Assembly (NCBI RefSeq): GCF_938015485.1
Contig: NZ_CALLVU010000052.1
Coordinates: forward strand, 1 to 44,570
Length of the DNA stretch: 44,570 bases
Direction: 5' to 3'
Source: an uncultured Lachnoanaerobaculum sp.
Lineage (GTDB): Bacteria > Bacillota > Clostridia > Lachnospirales > Lachnospiraceae
The position numbers and the translations under genes are program-made. Positions 1-8,544 of the stretch are shown in pieces. The notes under the pieces were generated by a model, which worked only from the letters and a program-made list of their open reading frames with translations, did not search any database and was not told the origin of the DNA. Numbering within the stretch: the stretch's first letter is position 1; each line of letters starts with the position of its first letter.

Positions 1-2031
1 AACTATGATGCCAATGAACGTGAACCTGTTGTTCTACCAGCTCGTTTCCCAAATCTTTTGGTCAATGGTGCTACAGGTATTGCCGTTGGTATGGCGACCA
101 ATATTCCGCCTCATAATATCAAAGAAGTGATAGATGCGGTAGTGAGGCTTATAGATAATAAAATCGAAGATAAGGATACCACTATTGAGGAGATACTCGG
201 TATTATAAAGGGACCGGACTTCCCTACAGGTGCCAATATCTTAGGTCTTAGAGGTATCAAAGAAGCCTATACTACAGGTAGAGGAAAGATAAAGGTAAGA
301 GCTGTCACTGAAATCGAATCAATGTCAAACGGCAAGAACAGGATTGTGGTCAGTGAGCTTCCGTACCTTGTAAATAAAGCAAAGCTTATTGAAAAGATTG
401 CGGAGCTTGTAAAGGACAAAAGAATAGACGGTATCACAGATCTTAGAGACGAATCAAACCGTGAAGGAATGAGAGTTGTTATAGAACTTAGAAAAGATGT
501 GAATGCCAATATAATCCTGAACAGACTTTATAAGCATACACAGCTGCAGGATACTTTCGGCGTAAATATGCTTGCATTGGTTGACAATCAGCCTAAGGTA
601 TTGAATATTTTACAGATGCTTCAGTACTATCTGTCTCATCAGGAAGATGTGGTTACCAGAAGAACGAAGTATGAGCTGAACAAAGCAAAAGAGAGAGCTC
701 ATATATTGGAAGGCTTGCTTATTGCCCTTGACAACATTGATGAAATCATAAAGATTATCAGAGGCAGTGAGAATGTAAATATTGCAAAGGAAGAGCTTAT
801 AAAGAGATTCGGACTTTCAGATGCACAGGCACAGGCTATAGTGGATATGCGTTTGAGAGCTCTCACAGGTTTGGAAAGAGAGAGACTTGAATCCGAGTAC
901 AATGAGCTGCTTGCAAAGATAGAATATTTCGAGGGAATACTTGCAGACGAGAAAAAATTGCTTGCACTTATAAAAGAAGAAATCCTTGTAGTTGAAGATA
1001 AGTATAAGGATGACAGAAGAACAGGCTTTATGCAGGATGACGATATGGAGGATGAGGATCTTATCCAAAGAGAAGATATTATCATCGCAATGACAAAGCT
1101 CGGATATATAAAGAGGATGAGTCCCGACAATTTCAATGTTCAAAACAGAGGAGGTAAGGGCATCAAGGGAATGCAGACCATTGATGACGACTTCATTGAG
1201 GACATTGTTATGTCAACCACTCACAATGATATATACTTCTTTACCAATAAAGGTAGGGTTTATACTATCAAGGGATATAAGATTCCCGAGGCTTCAAGAA
1301 CTGCAAGAGGAGTTGCAATAGTAAACTTACTGCAGTTGCAGCCTGATGAGAAGATTTCGGCAATTATCCCAAGTGAGGCAAGGTCAAGGGACGGATATCT
1401 GTTTATGGTTACAAAAAAGGGTACCATAAAGAAATGTCAGATAAACTTATTTGACAACATCAGAAAGAACGGACTTGCAGCCATAAATCTCACAGAAGAT
1501 GATGAGCTGATAGAAGTAAAGGTGACTCATGGTGATGACGATCTGATCATTGTTTCAAAAGACGGTATGTGCATCAGAATCAATGATAAGGATATAAGAG
1601 CTATGGGCAGAGGTGCTACCGGCGTTAGAGGAATGAGACTGAATACAGGTGATGAAGTCATAGGAATGCAGCTGGCATCTCAAGGGGAATATTTGCTTCT
1701 TGTTTCTGAGTATGGATATGGAAAGAGAACAAAGATATCTGAGTTCAAAGTCCAAAACAGAGGCGGTAAAGGTATCATATGTTATAAGGACAATGAAAAG
1801 ACAGGTAAGCTTGTAGGTGCGAAGCTTGTAAATGAAGACAGAGAGATTCTTTTGATAACTACTGAGGGAATTGTAATCAGAATAGAAGTCAGCGGAATAT
1901 CGATACTTGGAAGAGCGGCAAGCGGAGTGAAGCTTATGAACATAGACAGAGAAAGTGATACCAGGATTGCAAGCATTGCAAAGATCAGAGAAGAGAAAAA
2001 TACCGAATTTGATGAAGAGAGCAATGAATAG
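1..2031 (+). CDS. gyrA: DNA gyrase subunit A, 3' part (5' end outside window)
   Basis: This is the A subunit of DNA gyrase, the ATP-dependent type II topoisomerase that introduces negative supercoils. The frame is open from base 1 and gives 677 residues. It enters at NYDANEREPVVLPARFPNLL, in the breakage-reunion domain downstream of the catalytic Tyr and the quinolone-resistance region, both of which lie outside the window. The C-terminal beta-pinwheel contains a GyrA-box-like QNRGGKGIKGM near 1140-1170 and a second QNRGGKG near 1750-1770. The box argues for GyrA over ParC. The protein ends in an acidic tail (DEESNE). The internal TTG at 58 is not the true start. The lysA-like gene follows after 12 bases and is probably cotranscribed. 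Confidence 0.96.
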   Translation, partial: NYDANEREPVVLPARFPNLLVNGATGIAVGMATNIPPHNIKEVIDAVVRLIDNKIEDKDTTIEEILGIIKGPDFPTGANILGLRGIKEAYTTGRGKIKVRAVTEIESMSNGKNRIVVSELPYLVNKAKLIEKIAELVKDKRIDGITDLRDESNREGMRVVIELRKDVNANIILNRLYKHTQLQDTFGVNMLALVDNQPKVLNILQMLQYYLSHQEDVVTRRTKYELNKAKERAHILEGLLIALDNIDEIIKIIRGSENVNIAKEELIKRFGLSDAQAQAIVDMRLRALTGLERERLESEYNELLAKIEYFEGILADEKKLLALIKEEILVVEDKYKDDRRTGFMQDDDMEDEDLIQREDIIIAMTKLGYIKRMSPDNFNVQNRGGKGIKGMQTIDDDFIEDIVMSTTHNDIYFFTNKGRVYTIKGYKIPEASRTARGVAIVNLLQLQPDEKISAIIPSEARSRDGYLFMVTKKGTIKKCQINLFDNIRKNGLAAINLTEDDELIEVKVTHGDDDLIIVSKDGMCIRINDKDIRAMGRGATGVRGMRLNTGDEVIGMQLASQGEYLLLVSEYGYGKRTKISEFKVQNRGGKGIICYKDNEKTGKLVGAKLVNEDREILLITTEGIVIRIEVSGISILGRAASGVKLMNIDRESDTRIASIAKIREEKNTEFDEESNE

Positions 2032-2043
2032 AAAGGAAATAAA

Positions 2044-3315
2044 ATGCAAAAGATACCATTTTTGACATTGGAACAGGTAAAGGAGATTGTAAAGACATAT
2101 CCCACCCCATGGCATATATATGATGAGAAGGGAATCAGGGAAAATGCCAAGAGATTAAAAGAGGCATTTGGCTGGAATAAGGGATTTAAAGAGTACTTTG
2201 CGGTTAAGGCCACTCCTAATCCTTTTATAATGAATATATTAAAGGAATATGGCTGCGGTGTGGATTGCTCTTCCATGATTGAGCTTGAGATGTCCGATGC
2301 CTGCGGATTCCACGGAAAAGATATAATGTTTTCATCAAACGAGACCCCTGTTGAGGAGTTTAAGTTTGCAAACGACCTCGGAGCGATAATAAATCTTGAC
2401 GACATAACACATATTAAGTATGTGGAAGAGGTATGCGGCAAGCTGCCTGATACTATGAGTGCAAGATATAATCCGGGCGGAGTCTTTACTATGTCAAACG
2501 GTATAATGGACAATCCCGGAGATGCAAAGTACGGAATGACTCCTGAGCAGCTTATAGAGGCATTTAAGATAATGAAGTCAAAGGGCGTAAAGCATTTCGG
2601 TGTTCATGCATTCCTTGCAAGCAATACCGTAACAAACGAGTACTATCCGAAGCTTGCCGGAGAGTTGTTTGAGTTTGCGGTAAGAATAAAGAATGAGACA
2701 GGTATAAGCGTAGAGTTTATCAATCTGTCAGGCGGTATCGGTATACCTTATACTCCTGATAAGGAGCCTAATGATATTTTTGAAATATCAAAGGGTGTAA
2801 AGAAAGTATATGAAGAGGTGCTTGAGGCAAACGGTATTATGGATGTGGCTATATTTACAGAGCTTGGAAGATATATGCTTGCACCTTACGGAGCTTTGGT
2901 AACAGAGGCTATACATGAGAAGAATACTTATAAGCACTATATCGGTGTAGATGCCTGTGCAAGCAATCTGATGCGTCCTGCTATGTACGGTGCTTACCAT
3001 CATCTTACAGTACTCGGTAAGGAAAATGAAGAGGCAAGTGAAGTCTATGATGTGGTAGGTTCACTCTGTGAGAACAATGACAAGTTTGCAATAGACAGAA
3101 AATTGCCGAAGATAGAAAGAGGCGATTATATCTATATACACGACACCGGAGCACATGGATTTGCAATGGGTTACAATTATAACGGTAAGTTAAGATCTGC
3201 GGAACTTTTATTAAAAGAAGACGGAAGTGTCAAGATGATAAGAAGAGCAGAAACTGCTAAGGACTATTTTGCAACCTTTGATTTTTGTGATATATTGGAC
3301 AAATACTTAAAATAA
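2044..3315 (+). CDS. lysA: Diaminopimelate decarboxylase-family PLP enzyme
   Basis: A fold-III PLP-dependent decarboxylase of 423 residues, most likely meso-diaminopimelate decarboxylase, the last step of lysine synthesis. Visible motifs are the PLP lysine in YFAVKATPN (K55), a glycine-rich phosphate loop SGGIGIPY, ELGRYMLAPYG in place of the usual EPGR, CENNDKFA in place of CESGD, and GAHGFAMGYNYNG near the end. The variant motifs put it in a divergent LysA branch, and related decarboxylases acting on ornithine or carboxynorspermidine cannot be fully excluded. The ATG follows AAAGGAAATAAA, only 12 bases after the gyrA stop, so the two genes probably share a transcript. Confidence 0.82.
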   Translation: MQKIPFLTLEQVKEIVKTYPTPWHIYDEKGIRENAKRLKEAFGWNKGFKEYFAVKATPNPFIMNILKEYGCGVDCSSMIELEMSDACGFHGKDIMFSSNETPVEEFKFANDLGAIINLDDITHIKYVEEVCGKLPDTMSARYNPGGVFTMSNGIMDNPGDAKYGMTPEQLIEAFKIMKSKGVKHFGVHAFLASNTVTNEYYPKLAGELFEFAVRIKNETGISVEFINLSGGIGIPYTPDKEPNDIFEISKGVKKVYEEVLEANGIMDVAIFTELGRYMLAPYGALVTEAIHEKNTYKHYIGVDACASNLMRPAMYGAYHHLTVLGKENEEASEVYDVVGSLCENNDKFAIDRKLPKIERGDYIYIHDTGAHGFAMGYNYNGKLRSAELLLKEDGSVKMIRRAETAKDYFATFDFCDILDKYLK

Positions 3316-3452
3316 CTTAAATTTCATCACATTAAGAAATAATTCATAATAAGTTTAAAAGTATTTCAATTATTTTACGGTGATATGTGATATTATTACA
3401 TCATCATAAAGAAGCACTTACAATGAATCCTATATATAGAAATCCTTAAGAA

Positions 3453-3480
3453 GGCACCCCTTAAAAAGGGTGCTTTTTTA
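3453..3480 (+). terminator. Rho-independent terminator after lysA
   Basis: A GCACCC / GGGTGC stem with an A/T-rich loop is followed by TTTTTTA. It lies about 140 bases downstream of the decarboxylase stop and closes the gyrA-lysA transcript. Confidence 0.8.
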
Positions 3481-3544
3481 GTATGTACTTTTCAGATAAA
3501 AATCTTGTATTGCTTAAATTTTTATAAATTGGTAGAATGTACAG

Positions 3545-3584
3545 GATATATCTGTTGGAGTTTTGCTCCGGCAGCGGCTATATC
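3545..3584 (+). promoter_or_regulatory. Long hairpin in the leader of the phosphate transporter gene
   Basis: The inner stem CTGTTGGAG / CTCCGGCAG is 9 bp with two G-T pairs and loop TTTTG. It is wrapped by an outer GATATA / TATATC stem. It ends about 30 bases before the start codon at 3614 and has no U-tract, so it is not a simple terminator. It may be an mRNA structure or a protein binding site. No known riboswitch class was recognised. The rest of 3316-3613 is A/T-rich with no coding signal. Confidence 0.4.
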
Positions 3585-3613
3585 AGTAGGTATGTTTTAA
3601 GAGGAGAATTAAA

Positions 3614-5272
3614 ATGATTGATAATGTATCATATCTCTTTGGATTCTTAGGCGGTCTTGGACTTTTCCTTTACGGAATGCATATCATGGCGGACGGTATG
3701 CAAAAGACTGCCGGAGGGAAGATGCAGCAGTTCCTCAGTAAGATAACTGACAACAGGTTTACAGCCATCTTACTGGGTGCGGTAATAACAGCCATAATAC
3801 AAAGCTCAGGTGCTACCACTGTAATGGTAGTAGGTTTTGTTAGTGCCGGAATGTTAAGCCTTGTCCAAGCTGTAGGTGTAATCATGGGTGCCAATATCGG
3901 TACTACAATTACAGCGTGGATAGTATCACTTGGAACAATAGGCGATTCGCTGAAGCTCTTTCAGCCGGGATTCTATGCACCTTTAATGATAGGTATAGGT
4001 GCTATATTTATACTGTTTTCAAAATCTGATAAGAAAAAGACCATAGGTGAAATCGTTTTGGGACTCGGAATGCTGTTTTTAGGACTTGACCTTATGGCAG
4101 GCAATATAAAGCCTTTCACAGGTGCTCCTATATTCTCAGAAGCGTTCAGAGTACTTGGAGGTAATCCGATACTTGGTATTATAGTAGGTATTGTGGTAAC
4201 AGCCCTGATGCAAAGTTCATCGGCATCCGTAGGTATTTTACAGACACTTGCGTTCAACGGTGTGGTAAATACAGCGGCTGCAATATACATAACACTGGGA
4301 CAAAATATCGGTTCCTGTGTTACAGCTATTATTTCAAGTGTGGGAAGCTCAAGAACCGCAAAGAGAGCCGCAGCTATACACCTTTTATTTAATACAATAG
4401 GTGCGATAGTATTCGGTATACTTGGATTTGTCGTATTTACAGTGAATACAAAGCTTGCAAATCACACTATCAATGCGGTAGAGATTTCAATATTCCATAC
4501 ATTCTTCAATCTTACAATGACTGCATTGCTTTATCCTTTTGCCGGACTGCTTGTAAAGCTTTCAGGAATGATTGTAAGAGGTAAGGATGAAGAGGTTGTA
4601 GAGGCTAAAAAAGAGCCTATCTTACAGCTTGATGAAAGAGTGCTCCTTACACCTGCATTTGCGGTACAGTCGGGAAGTGTAGAAGTGGCCCGTATGGGAA
4701 GTATCGCTCTTAAGAGTTTGAATGCCGCAATGGGTGCTATCAATACCAAGAGTTTGGAGGATTTAAAAACAGTTGCAAAGTGTGAGCAGACACTTGACGA
4801 TATGCAGGAAGCATTGACGGAGTATCTTATAAAGGTGGACAATCTTTCACTGAGTGAAAGTCAGAAAAAGCATGTAAACAATCTCTTCAATATGGTAACC
4901 GATATAGAAAGAGTCGGAGACCATGCAGACAACCTGTCTGAAAATGCCAAGTATATGATTGACAACAACCTTGAGTTCAGCGACCTTGCAAAAGAAGATT
5001 TGGCTGAGATATCAAAGGATGCCATAGATGCATTTGAAACAGCTATAAATGCAAGCGGAGCGAACGCACTCGGTGCAGTCAGAAAGGTAAATAAGCTTGA
5101 AGATAAGGTGGATATGCTTGAGGATGAATTAAGAGAAAAGCATATTGACAGACTTACAAAGGGAGAGTGTAAGCCGCAGTCAGGTATCGCATTCCTTGAT
5201 ATTATCAGTAACTTGGAGCGTATATCAGACCATGCTACCAATATTGCAGGATATGTGAAAAATGAAATATAA
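3614..5272 (+). CDS. Na/Pi cotransporter family protein with C-terminal PhoU-like domain
   Basis: A 552-residue membrane protein of the Na+/phosphate cotransporter (NptA/YjbB, PF02690) family. The N-terminal half is hydrophobic and carries the two inverted-repeat QSS motifs typical of the family, QSSGATT at residues 63-69 and QSSSAS at 200-205. From about residue 350 onward the chain is helical and polar, with repeats resembling PhoU (IERVGDHADN and LERISDHATN). This architecture suggests sodium-driven inorganic phosphate transport with a cytoplasmic regulatory domain. The start is supported by AAGAGGAG eight bases upstream. It appears to be monocistronic, with gap starting 126 bases later. 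Confidence 0.9.
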   Translation: MIDNVSYLFGFLGGLGLFLYGMHIMADGMQKTAGGKMQQFLSKITDNRFTAILLGAVITAIIQSSGATTVMVVGFVSAGMLSLVQAVGVIMGANIGTTITAWIVSLGTIGDSLKLFQPGFYAPLMIGIGAIFILFSKSDKKKTIGEIVLGLGMLFLGLDLMAGNIKPFTGAPIFSEAFRVLGGNPILGIIVGIVVTALMQSSSASVGILQTLAFNGVVNTAAAIYITLGQNIGSCVTAIISSVGSSRTAKRAAAIHLLFNTIGAIVFGILGFVVFTVNTKLANHTINAVEISIFHTFFNLTMTALLYPFAGLLVKLSGMIVRGKDEEVVEAKKEPILQLDERVLLTPAFAVQSGSVEVARMGSIALKSLNAAMGAINTKSLEDLKTVAKCEQTLDDMQEALTEYLIKVDNLSLSESQKKHVNNLFNMVTDIERVGDHADNLSENAKYMIDNNLEFSDLAKEDLAEISKDAIDAFETAINASGANALGAVRKVNKLEDKVDMLEDELREKHIDRLTKGECKPQSGIAFLDIISNLERISDHATNIAGYVKNEI

Positions 5273-5398
5273 ATATAATAAGAAGTTTCAAATATATACT
5301 TGCAATTAAGTTTATAATTTTGTACAATTAGGAATGATTGATGAATAATTATCAAATGAGATAACATCACACAAGTACTAATTTTAGGAGGAACTAAA

Positions 5399-6430
5399 AT
5401 GTCAGTAAAAGTAGCAATTAACGGTTTTGGTCGTATTGGTCGTCTTGCTTTCAGACAGATGTTTGAGGCTGACGGATATGAAGTAGTAGCAATAAATGAT
5501 CTTACAGATCCTAAGATGTTGGCACATCTTTTAAAGTATGATACAGCACAGGGCGGTTTCGCCGGACGTATCGGTGAAGGAAAGCATTCTGTTGAGGCAG
5601 GTGAGGATTCTATCACAGTTGACGGAAAGAAAATCACAATCTACAAAGAGGCAGACGCATCAAAGCTTCCTTGGGGACAGATCGGAGTAGATGTTGTACT
5701 TGAGTGTACAGGTTTCTACACATCAAAAGAGAAGGCTTCAGCTCACTTGACAGCAGGTGCTAAGAAGGTTGTTATTTCAGCTCCTGCAGGAAATGATCTT
5801 CCTACAATCGTTTACAGCGTAAACGAGAAGACACTTAAGGCAGATGACACAGTTATTTCAGCTGCATCATGTACAACAAACTGTCTTGCACCTATGGCTG
5901 ATACACTTAACAAGCTTGCTCCTATCCAGAGCGGTATCATGAGCACAATCCATGCTTATACAGGTGACCAGATGATTCTTGACGGACCACATAGAAAGGG
6001 TGACCTTAGAAGAGCAAGAGCAGGTGCTGCAAACATCGTACCTAACTCAACAGGTGCTGCTAAGGCTATCGGTCTTGTTATCCCTGAGCTTAACGGAAAG
6101 CTTATCGGATCTGCACAGAGAGTTCCTGTTCCTACAGGTTCTACAACAATTCTTACAGCTGTTGTTAAGAAAGCAGGACTTACAAAAGAAGATATCAATG
6201 CTGCAATGAAGGCTGCCGCAAGTGAGTCATTCGGATATACAGAGGATCAGATCGTTTCTTCAGACGTTATCGGTATGAAGTTCGGTTCATTATTTGATGC
6301 TACACAGACAATGGTAGCTCATATAGCTGACGATGTATATCAGGTACAGGTTGTATCATGGTATGACAATGAGAATTCTTACACATCACAGATGGTTAGA
6401 ACAATCAAGTACTTTGCTGAGTTAAAGTAA
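5399..6430 (+). CDS. gap: Glyceraldehyde-3-phosphate dehydrogenase
   Basis: NAD-dependent glycolytic GAPDH of 343 residues, which oxidises glyceraldehyde 3-phosphate to 1,3-bisphosphoglycerate. It has the N-terminal Rossmann motif INGFGRIGRLAFR, the active-site SCTTNCLAP with catalytic Cys158, and the C-terminal WYDNENSYTSQM signature. Its length is normal. The start ATG follows TTAGGAGGAACTAAA. It heads the gap-pgk-tpiA cluster. A strong hairpin directly after the stop separates it from pgk and probably raises gap mRNA relative to the downstream genes. Confidence 0.98.
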   Translation: MSVKVAINGFGRIGRLAFRQMFEADGYEVVAINDLTDPKMLAHLLKYDTAQGGFAGRIGEGKHSVEAGEDSITVDGKKITIYKEADASKLPWGQIGVDVVLECTGFYTSKEKASAHLTAGAKKVVISAPAGNDLPTIVYSVNEKTLKADDTVISAASCTTNCLAPMADTLNKLAPIQSGIMSTIHAYTGDQMILDGPHRKGDLRRARAGAANIVPNSTGAAKAIGLVIPELNGKLIGSAQRVPVPTGSTTILTAVVKKAGLTKEDINAAMKAAASESFGYTEDQIVSSDVIGMKFGSLFDATQTMVAHIADDVYQVQVVSWYDNENSYTSQMVRTIKYFAELK

Positions 6431-6450
6431 TATAAAAGATAAAGAGACCA

Positions 6451-6487
6451 AAGAGGTCCGCTCATATTGGGCCGGACCTCTTTTTTT
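6451..6487 (+). terminator. Intercistronic terminator between gap and pgk
   Basis: The stem AGAGGTCCG / CGGACCTCT is followed by a T7 tract. pgk starts only about 20 bases later on the same strand and no separate promoter is obvious, so this may be a leaky terminator that sets the gap:pgk ratio. Confidence 0.8.
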
Positions 6488-6504
6488 ACAATAAGGAGAT
6501 ACTT

Positions 6505-7719
6505 ATGCTTAATAAGAAAACTGTAGATGATTTAAAGAACCTAAAAGGACAAAAAGTATTAGTTCGTTGTGATTTTAATGTTCCGCTAAAGGACGGTGTT
6601 ATTCAGAATTATAACCGTATAGACGGTGCAATCCCTACAATCAAAAAGCTTTTGGACGGCGGTGCAAAGGTTATACTTTGCTCACACCTCGGAAAGCCGA
6701 AGGGCGAGCCGCTTCCTGAAATGAGCCTTGCACCTGTAGCTCCTGCACTTTCAGAGAGACTTGGCGTACAGGTAAAGTTTGTTTCAGATCCTAAGGTAAC
6801 AGGTGAAGAGACAAGAAAGCTTGCAGCAGAGCTTAAGGACGGAGAAGTTTTATTACTTGAGAATACACGTTACAGAGCTGAAGAGACAAAGTACGGTAAG
6901 GACGATTCCGCTGTAGAGTATGCTAAGGAGCTTGCTGCACTTTGTGACGACAACATCTTTGTAAATGATGCATTCGGTACAGCACACAGAGCACATTGCT
7001 CAAATGTAGGTGTAACAAAGTTCTGTAAGGAGAATGTAGTAGGATACCTTATGGAGAAGGAAATCAAGTTCCTCGGAGAGGCTGTAGAGAACCCTGTTCG
7101 TCCGTTTGTTGCAATTCTTGGCGGTGCTAAGGTTTCAGATAAGATCAATGTTATAAACAATCTCCTTGATAAGGTAGATACACTTATTATCGGTGGAGGT
7201 ATGGCATATACATTCCTTAAGGCAAAGGGCGAGGAAATCGGAAACTCACTTTGTGAAGAGGATAAGCTTGACTATGCACTTGAGATGATCAACAAGGCAA
7301 AGGAAAAGGGTGTAAATCTGTTACTTCCTGTAGACCATGTAGAGGGTAAGGAATTCTCAAATGATACAGAGTCTAAGGTAGTTGATACTATAGAAGCAGG
7401 ATGGTCAGGATTTGATATCGGACCTAAGACTATTGCAAACTATAAGAAGGCACTTGAGGGTGCAAAGACTGTAGTATGGAACGGTCCTATGGGCGTATTC
7501 GAGTTTGAGAAGTTTGCAGAGGGAACACTTGAAATCTGTAGAGCTGTAGCAGACCTTAAGGATGCAACAACAGTTATCGGTGGCGGTGATTCTGTAAATG
7601 CTGTTAAGAGACTCGGATTTGCAGACAAGATGACACATATTTCAACAGGTGGCGGTGCTTCACTTGAATTCCTTGAGGGTAAGGAACTTCCGGGTGTTGC
7701 AGCTGCAGACAATAGATAA
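6505..7719 (+). CDS. pgk: Phosphoglycerate kinase
   Basis: Monomeric glycolytic kinase of 404 residues that transfers the acyl phosphate of 1,3-bisphosphoglycerate to ADP. It has the N-terminal signature VLVRCDFNVPLKDG, the substrate-binding SHLGKPKG, the nucleotide-domain segments ILGGAKVSDKI and WNGPMGVFE, and GGGDS near the C-terminus. Length is as expected. AAGGAG lies just ahead of the ATG. It is followed 16 bases later by tpiA, so the two genes are an operon downstream of gap. Confidence 0.98.
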   Translation: MLNKKTVDDLKNLKGQKVLVRCDFNVPLKDGVIQNYNRIDGAIPTIKKLLDGGAKVILCSHLGKPKGEPLPEMSLAPVAPALSERLGVQVKFVSDPKVTGEETRKLAAELKDGEVLLLENTRYRAEETKYGKDDSAVEYAKELAALCDDNIFVNDAFGTAHRAHCSNVGVTKFCKENVVGYLMEKEIKFLGEAVENPVRPFVAILGGAKVSDKINVINNLLDKVDTLIIGGGMAYTFLKAKGEEIGNSLCEEDKLDYALEMINKAKEKGVNLLLPVDHVEGKEFSNDTESKVVDTIEAGWSGFDIGPKTIANYKKALEGAKTVVWNGPMGVFEFEKFAEGTLEICRAVADLKDATTVIGGGDSVNAVKRLGFADKMTHISTGGGASLEFLEGKELPGVAAADNR

Positions 7720-7735
7720 TAGATTGGAGAGCTTT

Positions 7736-8485
7736 ATGTCAAGAAGAAAAATTATTGCAGGAAACTGGAAGATGAACAAGACACCTTCAGAGACAACTGC
7801 ACTTATAAATGAGTTAAAGCCGTTAGTTGCAAATAATGATGTTGATGTTGTTTTCTGTGTACCTGCAATTGATATTATTCCTGCCATTGAGGCGGCTAAG
7901 GGAAGCAATATCGAGATAGGTGCCGAGAATATGTACTTTGAAGAGAGCGGTGCATACACAGGAGAAATCGCCCCGAATATGCTTACAGATGTAGGCGTTA
8001 AGTATGTTATTATCGGACACTCGGAGAGAAGAGAATACTTTGCAGAGACAGATGAGACTGTAAACAAGAAAGTACTTAAGGCATTTGAGCACGGCATCAC
8101 ACCTATTATTTGCTGCGGTGAGACTCTTACACAGAGAGAACAGGGTATTGCAATAGACTTTATCAGAACACAGATAAAGATTGCATTCCAGAATGTAAGT
8201 GCAGACAATGCAGCTAAGGCCGTTATAGCTTATGAGCCTATCTGGGCTATCGGTACAGGTAAGACCGCTACAACAGCACAGGCTGAGGAAGTATGCAAGG
8301 CTATCAGAGATTGCATCAAAGAAGTTTACGGCGGCGATGTAGCTGAGAAGATCAGAATTCAGTACGGCGGTTCTGTAAATGCAGGCAATGCGGCAGAGCT
8401 TTTTGCGGAGGCTGATATCGACGGAGGACTTGTAGGTGGAGCAAGTCTTAAGCCTGATTTCGGAAAGATTGTAAACTACAAATAA
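7736..8485 (+). CDS. tpiA: Triosephosphate isomerase
   Basis: TIM-barrel enzyme interconverting dihydroxyacetone phosphate and glyceraldehyde 3-phosphate. I place the start at ATG 7736 (MSRRKIIAGNWKMNK), which follows TTGGAGAGC; a longer open frame upstream overlaps pgk and has no family similarity. This gives 249 residues, the normal length. Catalytic elements visible are Asn/Lys in GNWKMNK, the electrophilic His in IGHSERREYF, the catalytic Glu in AYEPIWAIGTGK (the mobile loop follows), and the phosphate-binding GGSVN near the end. It is the last gene of the glycolytic cluster. Confidence 0.97.
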   Translation: MSRRKIIAGNWKMNKTPSETTALINELKPLVANNDVDVVFCVPAIDIIPAIEAAKGSNIEIGAENMYFEESGAYTGEIAPNMLTDVGVKYVIIGHSERREYFAETDETVNKKVLKAFEHGITPIICCGETLTQREQGIAIDFIRTQIKIAFQNVSADNAAKAVIAYEPIWAIGTGKTATTAQAEEVCKAIRDCIKEVYGGDVAEKIRIQYGGSVNAGNAAELFAEADIDGGLVGGASLKPDFGKIVNYK

Positions 8486-8502
8486 TTTTATAGTATAAAT
8501 AA

Positions 8503-8535
8503 AGCAGGACCAATGTTTTATCGGTCCTGTTTTTG
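8503..8535 (+). terminator. Terminator after tpiA, possibly bidirectional
   Basis: The stem CAGGACC / GGTCCTG is followed by TTTTTG. The opposite strand has AAAGCAGG with some U-richness after it, so it may also stop the convergent VanZ-RDD gene ending at 8545. Confidence 0.78.
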
Positions 8536-8544
8536 TATAAAATA

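Noticed and set aside
58..60. TTG at 58 as the start of a separate topoisomerase-like gene
   Set aside because: The frame is open from base 1 and the upstream residues match GyrA, so this is the middle of a gene cut by the window.
7649..7735. Upstream extension of the tpiA frame
   Set aside because: It overlaps pgk, lacks a ribosome binding site and has no family similarity. ATG 7736 gives the normal protein.
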